Made by a program: the position numbers and the translations under genes
The notes under the pieces: model-generated
Told to the model about the DNA's origin: nothing
The model's input: only the letters and a program-made list of their open reading frames with translations
Databases searched by the model: none
NCBI RefSeq assembly: GCF_034259325.1
Contig: NZ_JAXIVS010000002.1
Span: forward strand, 434,001 to 498,000
Length of the DNA stretch: 64,000 nucleotides
DNA from: Hyalangium ruber
GTDB lineage: Bacteria > Myxococcota > Myxococcia > Myxococcales > Myxococcaceae
Direction: 5' to 3'
In this document: positions 46,385 to 53,465 of the stretch, one piece after another
Position numbering within the stretch: position 1 is the first letter of the stretch
How the letters are laid out: each line of letters begins with the position of its first letter

Positions 46385-47482
46385 CTACCCGCCGGCCTTG
46401 CCGCGCGAGGCCAGCTCGCGCTCCACATAGAGCCGGAGGATGTGCAGGAAGTCCTGCGCATTGGTGACGACACCGAAGGCCTGGTGCGTCCCCCGATCCT
46501 TCAGCTTGTTCACCACGAACTCGGACGAGTCCACGCAGATGGTGGTCAGCTCGCGCAGGCTCCCGTCCGCCTCGGTGACGAAGGAGGGCAGCATGTTGCC
46601 GGTGGCGATGGCGTGCAGCGCCGTGGCGATCATCACCACCAGCGTGGCCTTCTTCGTGTGGCTTCGCATGGCCTCCTGCGCCGCCAGGTTGTCCGTCACC
46701 ACCTCCGGCAGCGGCCCGTCATCCCGAATGGAGCCCGTGAGGACGAAGGGCACCCGGTGCAGCACGCACGCGTGCATGATGCCGTCGCGGACAACGCCCT
46801 GCTCCACTGCCTTGGCGATGGAGCCCGCGGCGCGCACCCGGTTGATGGCGCGCATGTGCAGTCCGTGGCCTCCGGTCGTCGCCTCGCCCGCGCCGCTCAT
46901 GCCCAGCGTGGTGCCGAAGATGGAGGCCTCGATGTCATGCACCGCCACGGCGTTGCCCGCCAGCAGCCCTCCCACGAAGCCGTTGGAGACGAACCACGTC
47001 ATGTCCGCGCGTGCCCGCGAATGCACCAGCGCCGGCCCCGTCACCCACACCGGGTAGCCGCCGCGCTCGCGCTCCTCCACCAACAACCTGGCCATGCGCG
47101 CGTAGTCGACGGGCTTCTCACGCGACACCTCGCTCGTCATGAACTTGAACTCGCCCTCCGCCCCACTCGCCATCCACGAGGCGTGGACGTAGATGCCCTC
47201 GGTGCCGTCCTCGGCCTGTCCCATCGCCACCTGCTCGCCCTGGCGCACGCGGCGCCCCTCGCGCACCCACAGCTCGCCGTCCGCGCTGAGCACCAGCGCC
47301 CCGTCCATGCGTGGCTCGCGCGGCATGCGCCAGCGCCCTCCCACGCGCACGTACGTCGGCAGGTTGGTGGTGGTGAAGAAGCCCTCGGGCAGGACACCGT
47401 CGGCCGGCGCTGGCTCGAAGCGCGCCTCGGGGGACCGCGCGAAGCGCTCAGCGGAGAAGTCGGGATGGGGGATGGTGCTCAC
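46385..47482 (-). CDS. TIGR00300-family protein, likely ornithine cyclodeaminase-type
   Basis: A 365-residue cytoplasmic protein resembling the TIGR00300 (LOR/SDH-like) family. Its stretches S-N-G-F-V-G-G-L-L-A-G-N-A-V-A-V-H-D-I-E, T-G-G-H-G-L-H-M-R-A-I-N-R-V-R, G-I-M-H-A-C-V and F-V-L-T-G-S-I-R-D-D-G-P-L-P-E-V are shared with archaeal ornithine cyclodeaminase and the C-terminal domain of cyanobacterial AgrE/ArgZ, which turn ornithine into proline and ammonia with NAD. Here it stands alone, without an arginine dihydrolase domain. The activity is inferred from family. It lies 25 bp after a zinc-ribbon gene. Confidence 0.8.
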   Translation of the reverse strand: MSTIPHPDFSAERFARSPEARFEPAPADGVLPEGFFTTTNLPTYVRVGGRWRMPREPRMDGALVLSADGELWVREGRRVRQGEQVAMGQAEDGTEGIYVHASWMASGAEGEFKFMTSEVSREKPVDYARMARLLVEERERGGYPVWVTGPALVHSRARADMTWFVSNGFVGGLLAGNAVAVHDIEASIFGTTLGMSGAGEATTGGHGLHMRAINRVRAAGSIAKAVEQGVVRDGIMHACVLHRVPFVLTGSIRDDGPLPEVVTDNLAAQEAMRSHTKKATLVVMIATALHAIATGNMLPSFVTEADGSLRELTTICVDSSEFVVNKLKDRGTHQAFGVVTNAQDFLHILRLYVERELASRGKAGG

Positions 47483-47507
47483 GGGGACAGCCTAACCAGG
47501 AAGCCGC

Positions 47508-47702
47508 TCAGGCTTGTGCCTCCTGATACGTGACGCGCAGCCCTCGATGGGTCACCGTCACGAGCGGACGGCCCATCCAGCCGCAGGCCTTGCAGACGCC
47601 CGCCGGCCCGGCGGCGGAGACGCGCACCGACAGGTCCGCGCCACAGGCGAGGCATCCCTCGGGGATCGTGTAATCGCGGGTTGGCTCATGCACCTCGGTC
47701 AT
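47508..47702 (-). CDS. Small zinc-ribbon protein
   Basis: A 64-residue protein with two CxxC knuckles (C-L-A-C at 17-20, C-K-A-C at 37-40) spaced like a zinc ribbon. There is no other domain. Its stop is 25 bp before the TIGR00300 gene, so the two may be co-transcribed. The role is unknown; nucleic-acid or protein binding is possible. Confidence 0.6.
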   Translation of the reverse strand: MTEVHEPTRDYTIPEGCLACGADLSVRVSAAGPAGVCKACGWMGRPLVTVTHRGLRVTYQEAQA

Positions 47703-47799
47703 AGGTATGAGTTAACGCGCCCATCACGCGCCGCAATGTGGCGCATCCTCGCGCCATGCTCGAGGGCTCTGCGAGCAGGCAAGCAGCGGAGGACCCCGA

Positions 47800-47822
47800 A
47801 ACCCCTGGAGTTTCCAGGGGTT
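47800..47822. other. Perfect inverted repeat upstream of small secreted protein gene
   Basis: AACCCCTGGA-GTT-TCCAGGGGTT, a perfect 10-bp stem with a 3-base loop, lies in the 231-bp gap between the divergent zinc-ribbon and small secreted protein genes, 111 bp before ATG 47934. It could be a 5'-UTR hairpin or an operator. There is no T-run on either side. Confidence 0.5.
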
Positions 47823-47933
47823 GGAGCTGCCCAGCGCGTCCGGGAAAATCCCCCGCAACTTCTCCAGGGTGCCTGGGTTCATGTCGGCACAGACGATGCC
47901 GGCAGGGCCGGCGCGAACCTCAGGAGCAGGACC

Positions 47934-48248
47934 ATGTTCAAGAGCATCTCGGTGGCAGTGGCGGTGATTGTCGGCGTGATGATGGCGGCTCCGGCCGAGG
48001 CGGCCCGGGCGGATCGTCGCCAGGTGAAGCAGCAGGCGCGCATCGTCCAGGGCGTGAAGAGCGGCGAGCTGACGAAGAAGGAGGCGGTGCGGCTCGAGGC
48101 GCAGCACATCGCGGTCAAGCGCGACATCCGCCAGGCCCGTGCCGACGACGGCCGGATCGACGCCGCCGAGCGCGCGCAGATCGAGGCGAAGCAGGACCGA
48201 CTCAACCGCCGCATCCACGTCCAGAAGCACGACGGCCAGTCGCGCTAG
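47934..48248 (+). CDS. Small secreted helical protein
   Basis: A 104-residue protein: ATG 47934 with an AGGAG-type ribosome-binding site and signal MFKSISVAVAVIVGVMMAAPAEA. The mature part is highly charged and helical (R-Q-V-K-Q-Q-A-R-I-V-Q-G-V-K-S-G-E-L-T-K-K-E), with a repeated EF-like loop look (A-D-D-G-R-I-D-A-A-E-R). It is similar in style to small periplasmic proteins of unknown function in Proteobacteria and myxobacteria. No metal-binding set is complete. Confidence 0.7.
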   Translation: MFKSISVAVAVIVGVMMAAPAEAARADRRQVKQQARIVQGVKSGELTKKEAVRLEAQHIAVKRDIRQARADDGRIDAAERAQIEAKQDRLNRRIHVQKHDGQSR

Positions 48249-48358
48249 CGCCTTGGGACTCCGACTCCCCACCTGCGCTCCCGGACCCGCCGCGCGGCGA
48301 ACCTGCCGCGGTGGCGGTGGAGCCCAGCGGAGCCGCACCCGGGGCATTCTTGAGACCT

Positions 48359-48379
48359 GAATCACGATTCATATGATTC
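48359..48379. promoter_or_regulatory. Candidate operator: GAATC/GATTC half-sites upstream of the biosynthetic operon
   Basis: GAATC-AC-GATTC-ATAT-GATTC: a perfect 5-bp inverted repeat plus a third copy, with an embedded TCATATGA palindrome. It lies about 73 bp before the first gene of the KAS III operon in an otherwise GC-rich gap. No regulator gene is adjacent. Confidence 0.4.
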
Positions 48380-48451
48380 CTCCACGTCGGCGCTCGACGG
48401 GATTCCTGGGGCTTCACGGCACGGGAGCCGGCGCCATTCCTCGGAGGAGTC

Positions 48452-49624
48452 ATGCTGGAGACGCGGGCCTGGGTCCTTCATCGCGGTGAGCGGCAGAAGG
48501 AAGGGCAGCCCGTCCCCGCCGAGCTGGTGGAGGAGTCCTTCTCCATCCCCGCGCTCGGCCCGGAGGACGTGCTCGCCGAGCCTCTTTACGGCTGCTGGGA
48601 GGGCAACATGGGGCACGCCCTGCAGCGCGTGCCCGTGGACATCTGCCGCCTGCGCCGCGAGGACAAGGTCGTCATCGGCAACGCCGGCGTGGTGCGCGTA
48701 GTGGAGACGGGCAGCGCCGTCACCCGCGTCCGCGCCGGAGACCACTGCCTGGTGTTCTGCAACGCCGAGCCGGATGAGCATGGCTATCCGGTCAAGGTGC
48801 TGGCCTATGACGCCAGCCACACCATGGGCCTGCTGGCGCGAAAGACGCGACTGCCCCAGCACGTCCTCATTCCCCTGCCGGCCCACAGCCGGCACTCCCT
48901 GAAGCAGTGGGCGGCGTTCTCGCTCCGCTACATCACCGCGTGGTCCAACTGGCGGCTCGCCTACGGCTGCTGGCGCCTGCAGCTCAGCGAGTCGGACTGC
49001 CCGGTCCCCTTCGTGGTGGGCTGGGGCGGCGGCGTCTCCTATGCCCAGCTCCGGCTGGCGAGGCACGCCGGGTGTCGCGTGGCCATGGTCACCTCCCAGG
49101 CGGAGCGGCTGCGGCACCTGGAGTCGGTGGGCATCATCCCCATCGACCGGCGCGAGTTCCCGGACCTGATGCGCGAGCCCGCCCGGTTCGCCTCGGACGC
49201 CGAGTACCGGCGGCGCTACATCCAGTCGGAGAAGCAGTTCCTGGCCCGGGTGAAGGAGGCGGGGCGCGGCCAGGACGTCTCCATCTTCCTCGACCACATC
49301 GGCGCTCCGCTCCTGGAGGCCACCCTCAAGGCGCTGGGCCGCCAGGGCGTGATTGCCACCGCCGGGTGGAAGCTCGGCGCGGAGCTGATCGACCTGTCGC
49401 GCTCCACCGAATGCACCAAGCGCCATCAGCACATCCACACCCACTACGCCCGCTACGCCGAGGCCGTGGCGGCGGTGGGCTTCGCCGAGGAGGCGGGCTG
49501 GCTGCCTCCGGTGGACGATGAGCGCATCTACGCCTGGGAGGAAGTACCGCAGCTCGCGCGCGACTTCGAGCAGGGGCGCGTCGCCTCCTACTTCCCTCTC
49601 TACGCCGTGAACCCCGAGCGCTGA
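48452..49624 (+). CDS. Zn-type MDR dehydrogenase/reductase (first gene of KAS III operon)
   Basis: A 390-residue medium-chain reductase, with GGAGGAG just upstream of ATG 48452. Its N-terminal GroES-like half includes C-W-E-G-N-M-G-H-A-L-Q-R and V-V-I-G-N-A-G-V-V-R-V-V; the Rossmann half has V-G-W-G-G-G-V-S-Y-A-Q-L. It looks distantly like crotonyl-CoA carboxylase/reductase-type and other secondary-metabolite MDR proteins, but I see no complete Zn ligand set. It may reduce an enoyl or keto intermediate of the pathway encoded downstream (inference). It is 8 bp from the next gene. Confidence 0.8.
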   Translation: MLETRAWVLHRGERQKEGQPVPAELVEESFSIPALGPEDVLAEPLYGCWEGNMGHALQRVPVDICRLRREDKVVIGNAGVVRVVETGSAVTRVRAGDHCLVFCNAEPDEHGYPVKVLAYDASHTMGLLARKTRLPQHVLIPLPAHSRHSLKQWAAFSLRYITAWSNWRLAYGCWRLQLSESDCPVPFVVGWGGGVSYAQLRLARHAGCRVAMVTSQAERLRHLESVGIIPIDRREFPDLMREPARFASDAEYRRRYIQSEKQFLARVKEAGRGQDVSIFLDHIGAPLLEATLKALGRQGVIATAGWKLGAELIDLSRSTECTKRHQHIHTHYARYAEAVAAVGFAEEAGWLPPVDDERIYAWEEVPQLARDFEQGRVASYFPLYAVNPER

Positions 49625-49632
49625 GGCCGCCC

Positions 49633-50394
49633 ATGTCCGAGACCCCCGTGGACGCGCTCAGCACCGCGCGGCAGAAGTTCAAGCACCAGTCCCAGGCGTT
49701 CGGCTTCGCGCGGGTCCTCCTCGTGGACCTCATCACGATGACCTTCTCGCTCTCGCCGGGCCTGGTGGCGTGGGCGGCCTTCGTCCTCTTCCTGCGCTGG
49801 AGCTGGGACCGGGCGTGGTTCCCGCTCTGGGCGCTGCTGGCCCCCGGGGTCCTCGCGGGCACGTTCCTGCTCGCGTGCTGGCTCATCCGCCTGTGCATTC
49901 CGCGCATCCGCCCCGGCACCTACAAGATGGAGATGTCCCGGGACTACCTCGCCTGGTACATGACCCTCTGCCTGGGGCACGCGGTGCGCATCTCCGCGCT
50001 CCAGCCGTTCTTCTTCACCTTCTACATCACCAAGTACCTCTACTGGCGGGCGATGGGCGCGCGCATCGCCTACGGGGTGAACTCGTCCCTCTTCGCCGTG
50101 CTGGCGGACTACCCGCTGCTCACCATCGGCAAGGGCTGCACGGTGGGCGCCAACGTCCTCGTCATCGGCCACCTCTTCCTGGGCGACAAAGTGATGTTGG
50201 GCCCGGTGAACATCGGCGACAACGTCTTCCTGAGCTTCGGTGCCTTCGTGGGGCCTCGGACCACCATTGGCGCCAGGAGCTGGATCGGCATGCAGAACAA
50301 GCTCCTGAAGGACACCCTGCCAGAGGACTCGCGCCTCGAGAACTTCGAGTGGGAGCACTTCAACCCGAACCAGAAAAAAGAGCGCCCGTCATGA
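49633..50394 (+). CDS. Membrane-anchored hexapeptide-repeat acyltransferase
   Basis: A 253-residue protein with two N-terminal hydrophobic segments (about 28-85), an amphipathic middle, and a left-handed beta-helix from about 155 (L-L-T-I-G-K-G-C-T-V-G-A-N-V-L-V-I-G-H-L; I-G-D-N-V-F-L; T-T-I-G-A-R-S-W-I-G). The layout resembles the C-terminal acyltransferase part of Pls/PosA-type synthetases. A His in V-I-G-H could be catalytic. It may transfer an ACP-bound acyl chain to an acceptor at the inner membrane. It overlaps the next gene by 4 bp (ATGA). Confidence 0.8.
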   Translation: MSETPVDALSTARQKFKHQSQAFGFARVLLVDLITMTFSLSPGLVAWAAFVLFLRWSWDRAWFPLWALLAPGVLAGTFLLACWLIRLCIPRIRPGTYKMEMSRDYLAWYMTLCLGHAVRISALQPFFFTFYITKYLYWRAMGARIAYGVNSSLFAVLADYPLLTIGKGCTVGANVLVIGHLFLGDKVMLGPVNIGDNVFLSFGAFVGPRTTIGARSWIGMQNKLLKDTLPEDSRLENFEWEHFNPNQKKERPS

Positions 50395-51434
50395 TGACCC
50401 TGGAGCCGCGCCTGAGCGTCCAGGTGCTGGGCCATGGGCGCTCCTGGCCCGGAGCGCGGCCCGTGTCCAATGCCGAGCTGCTCGCGCTCGACCCCGAGCA
50501 GCAGGGCCGCTCTCCCGAAGCATTGGAGGCGCTGGGCCGAAAGCTGACGGCACGGCTGGGCTTCAGTCAGCGCTACCTGGCGCGGCTGCCCAGCTCCGAC
50601 GGCGCCCGTGCGGACGAGGAGACCAGCGAGTCCCTGGCCCTGGCCGCCGCACGGCGGGCCCTCGGGGGACGAAGCGGCGCCGAAGTCGAAGCCTTCATCC
50701 ATGGCACGACGACCACGAGCCGCTACACGGGCTCCCAAGCCGCCGCCATCCTCGGACAGCTCGGCAGCCACGCCGCCGCCTATGAGCTCAAGGCGGGCTG
50801 CTCCACCTCCCTGGCCAGCCTGCACCTGGCGGTAGCGCTGCTGGGCAGCGGCTACGGCAACGTGCTGGTGAGCTGCGCGGAGACTCTCTCCAAGGTGATG
50901 AACCCGGCCCTCAAGGAGACCTGGTTCATCCTCGCCGATGGTGGCGCGTCCGTGTGGCTTCGGCGCGAGGACGTCGCGCCCGACTTCGAGATCCAACGGT
51001 GCCTCTATGCCACCGACGGCAGGCTGGTGGACCTGTACACCACGCCGGGAAAGCTGCCTCCCGACAAGGCCACGCTGGAGCAGTGCGGTTACTGCATGTT
51101 CGGGGACGGTGCGCGGCTCCGGGAGGAGGCGCTGCGGCGCTACCGGGAGATGCTCCAAGCGCTGTTCCCGGACGGGCGCGGCCTGGAGCGGATCCGCTGG
51201 GTGGTGGCCCACCAGATCAACCGCAAGCTCATCGAGCAGGTCTGCCAGGAGAGCGGGCTGAACGCGCGCCTCATCTGGAGCGCGGACCGCTTCGGCAACC
51301 TGGGAGGCACCTCCGTCCTGTTCTCGCTGTCCGAGGCACTGGAGCAGGGCCTGTTCGCACCGGGCGACTCGGTGCTGCTGATGAGCGTGGGCGGTGGCCT
51401 GTCCTTCGCCATGCAGCACTGGGTGAAGCGCTGA
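50391..51434 (+). CDS. Divergent KAS III-family (FabH-like) condensing enzyme
   Basis: A 347-residue thiolase-fold enzyme with the KAS III triad Cys137 (K-A-G-C-S-T-S), His274 (V-A-H-Q-I-N) and Asn303 (F-G-N-L-G-G-T-S). The N-terminus is longer than FabH and the Cys context K-A-G-C is unlike the A-A-C-A-G of true FabH, so the primer or acceptor differs. Relatives include KAS III-like acyltransferases that form C-O or C-C bonds in natural-product pathways. ATG 50391 overlaps the preceding stop; the ACP gene follows after 16 bp. Confidence 0.87.
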   Translation: MMTLEPRLSVQVLGHGRSWPGARPVSNAELLALDPEQQGRSPEALEALGRKLTARLGFSQRYLARLPSSDGARADEETSESLALAAARRALGGRSGAEVEAFIHGTTTTSRYTGSQAAAILGQLGSHAAAYELKAGCSTSLASLHLAVALLGSGYGNVLVSCAETLSKVMNPALKETWFILADGGASVWLRREDVAPDFEIQRCLYATDGRLVDLYTTPGKLPPDKATLEQCGYCMFGDGARLREEALRRYREMLQALFPDGRGLERIRWVVAHQINRKLIEQVCQESGLNARLIWSADRFGNLGGTSVLFSLSEALEQGLFAPGDSVLLMSVGGGLSFAMQHWVKR

Positions 51435-51450
51435 AAGGGTGGAGCGAGAC

Positions 51451-51687
51451 ATGGAGCTGCTGGAACGAATCGGCAAGGCGCTGCGCGTCGCGGGCATGGC
51501 GGAGCTTCCCTCCAGCCCGTCCGAGGAGCTGGCCACCTACGGCATGGACAGCCTGATGATGGTGCTCACCGTGGCGGCCCTGGAGAAGGAGTTCTCGCTG
51601 CGCATCTCCGGTCGTGACTTCTCCGAGGAGGTCTTCCGGGATCTCGACTCGCTGGCGGGCTGGCTGCGGCGGCTGGGCGTGTCATGA
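51451..51687 (+). CDS. Acyl carrier protein
   Basis: A 78-residue ACP with the 4'-phosphopantetheine site Ser34 in T-Y-G-M-D-S-L-M-M and a typical acidic four-helix pattern. ATG 51451 has GGAG six bases upstream; a GTG 12 bp earlier is less likely. It is the only carrier protein in the operon, so intermediates of both KAS III enzymes and the SDR probably ride on it. It overlaps the SDR gene by 4 bp. Confidence 0.92.
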   Translation: MELLERIGKALRVAGMAELPSSPSEELATYGMDSLMMVLTVAALEKEFSLRISGRDFSEEVFRDLDSLAGWLRRLGVS

Positions 51688-52439
51688 GGGTGCTCATCAC
51701 CGGAGGCAGCTCCGACATCGGGCGCTCCATCGCCCGCCGTCGGCTGGCGCTGGGAGACGAGGTGGTTGTCACCGCCTCCTCGGAGCAGTCCCTGGAGGAG
51801 ACGCTGGCCCGCTACCGCGCGGAAGGGCTGGAGGTGCGCGGGGTGGTGTTGGACCTCGCGGCGCCCGCCGCCAGTGAACCGGCGCTCGCGCGGCTGCTAG
51901 AGCAGGGCCTCCAGGGGCTGGTGCTGAACGCGTGGACTCGGCGGCCGCCCCTCTACCGCTTCCACGAGCTGCCCCAGGAGGCGCTCGAGGCGGACGTCAC
52001 CGCCAACCTCATGGGCAACCTCTGGCTGCTGCGCCGGGTGCTGCCCTCGATGGTGGAGGCCCGCTGGGGCCGCATCGTCTTCATCTCCAGCATCTCCACC
52101 GTCAACGGCGCGGGGCGCTACGGCGCCTATGTCCTGTGCAAGTCCGCGCTGGAGGGGCTGATGCGCAACCTCGCGGTGGACTACGGCGCCTTCAACGTCC
52201 TGTCCAACACCGTGCGGCTGGGCATCTTCAAGACGGAGCGGACGAAGAAGTACTGGTCCCGGCAGCGCTACGTGGAGCGGATGAGCGCCGTCATTCCCCA
52301 GGGCGAGTTCGGCTCCCCCGAGCACGTGGGCGAGGTGCTGGACCCGCTGCTCTCCGCGCACGCGTACACCAACGGCGCGGTGTTGGACGTCACCGGCGGT
52401 CTCCCGATGTTCCGGATGGAAGGAGTGTTGCGACCATGA
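51684..52439 (+). CDS. SDR family reductase (FabG-like)
   Basis: A 251-residue short-chain dehydrogenase: cofactor motif T-G-G-S-S-D-I-G (7-13), N-A-W-T in place of the usual N-N-A-G, Ser136 and Tyr149-x-x-x-Lys153 in the active site. Reduction of a 3-ketoacyl-ACP made by one of the KAS III enzymes is the natural guess. It is overlapped by 4 bp on both sides (ATGA), so it is tightly coupled to the ACP and the second KAS III. Confidence 0.88.
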   Translation: MRVLITGGSSDIGRSIARRRLALGDEVVVTASSEQSLEETLARYRAEGLEVRGVVLDLAAPAASEPALARLLEQGLQGLVLNAWTRRPPLYRFHELPQEALEADVTANLMGNLWLLRRVLPSMVEARWGRIVFISSISTVNGAGRYGAYVLCKSALEGLMRNLAVDYGAFNVLSNTVRLGIFKTERTKKYWSRQRYVERMSAVIPQGEFGSPEHVGEVLDPLLSAHAYTNGAVLDVTGGLPMFRMEGVLRP

Positions 52440-53446
52440 GCTTCCTGCGCCCTACGGAGCCGGTATACCTGCTCGGCCCCAAGTCCTGGCTGCCCGAGCG
52501 CGTCGTCACCAACCAGGACGTGCTCGACTGGATGGGGACTCGCGCGCGTCCCAGCTGGATTACCCACCGCACGGGCGTCGAGCAGCGGCGCTGGGTCGCC
52601 GAGGAGCAGGCCTGCAGCGATGTCGCCGCCGCCGCGGCCTCTCGCCTGCTGGAGGACTACCGCATCGACCGGGAGCGCATCGCCCAGCTCCTGCTGGCCA
52701 CCGTGTCCGGCGACTACCCCACCCCGCCCACCTCGCCCCTGGTCCTCCCCAAGCTGGGGCTCGATCGCGTCGGTGTGCTGGACCTGAGCGCCGCCTGCGC
52801 CGGCTTCACCAGCGCCGTCCACATGGGCGCGGCGCTCACGGCGGCCACTGGTAGCGATCAGCTCGTCATCGCCGCCGATATCCGCTCCAAGTTCCTCAAC
52901 CGCGAGGACCTGGCGACCACCGCCCTGTTCGGCGACGGCGGCGCGAGCTGCCTGGTGTCCAGACTCCCCGAGCAGGCGGACTTCCAGTTCGTGGCGAGCG
53001 AGCTGGCGGCTGACCCTTCCATGGCCGACATCATCGCTATCCGCGCCGGTGGCTCCCGGCTGCCGCATCACCAGAACCCGGACCCCACGAAGGTCTTTCT
53101 CAAGATGGAGCACGGGGCCACGCTGTTCATGAAGGGCGTGGACAACATGTCCAACGGCGCCACCTCGCTCCTGCGCCGCCTGGAGATGACCGTGGACGAT
53201 GTGGACTGGTTCGTCCCCCACCAGGCCAACCTGCACCTCATCCGCGCGGTGACCGACAAGCTGGGCGCGGACCGCGCCAAGGTGGTGGAGACGGTGCAGT
53301 TCACCGGCAACACCTCAGGCGCCAGCGTGGGCATCGCGCTCTCGCACCTCAAGGAGCACCTGCCGCTGCGCCCAGGGCAGAGCGTCCTGTTGATCTCCGC
53401 GGGCGCGGGTGGGGCCTCCGCCTGCGCGCTGCTGCGGAGCCTGTAA
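52436..53446 (+). CDS. KAS III-family (FabH-like) condensing enzyme
   Basis: A 336-residue beta-ketoacyl synthase III with canonical residues: Cys121 (S-A-A-C-A-G-F), His262 (V-P-H-Q-A-N) and Asn292 (F-T-G-N-T-S). It is closer to housekeeping FabH than the divergent copy upstream. In the pathway it could prime or extend the ACP-bound chain. The start overlaps the SDR stop. It is the last plus-strand gene of the cluster; 19 bp separate it from the convergent ligase gene. Confidence 0.9.
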   Translation: MSFLRPTEPVYLLGPKSWLPERVVTNQDVLDWMGTRARPSWITHRTGVEQRRWVAEEQACSDVAAAAASRLLEDYRIDRERIAQLLLATVSGDYPTPPTSPLVLPKLGLDRVGVLDLSAACAGFTSAVHMGAALTAATGSDQLVIAADIRSKFLNREDLATTALFGDGGASCLVSRLPEQADFQFVASELAADPSMADIIAIRAGGSRLPHHQNPDPTKVFLKMEHGATLFMKGVDNMSNGATSLLRRLEMTVDDVDWFVPHQANLHLIRAVTDKLGADRAKVVETVQFTGNTSGASVGIALSHLKEHLPLRPGQSVLLISAGAGGASACALLRSL

Positions 53447-53465
53447 CTTCCAGGAGCGGCGGCCC

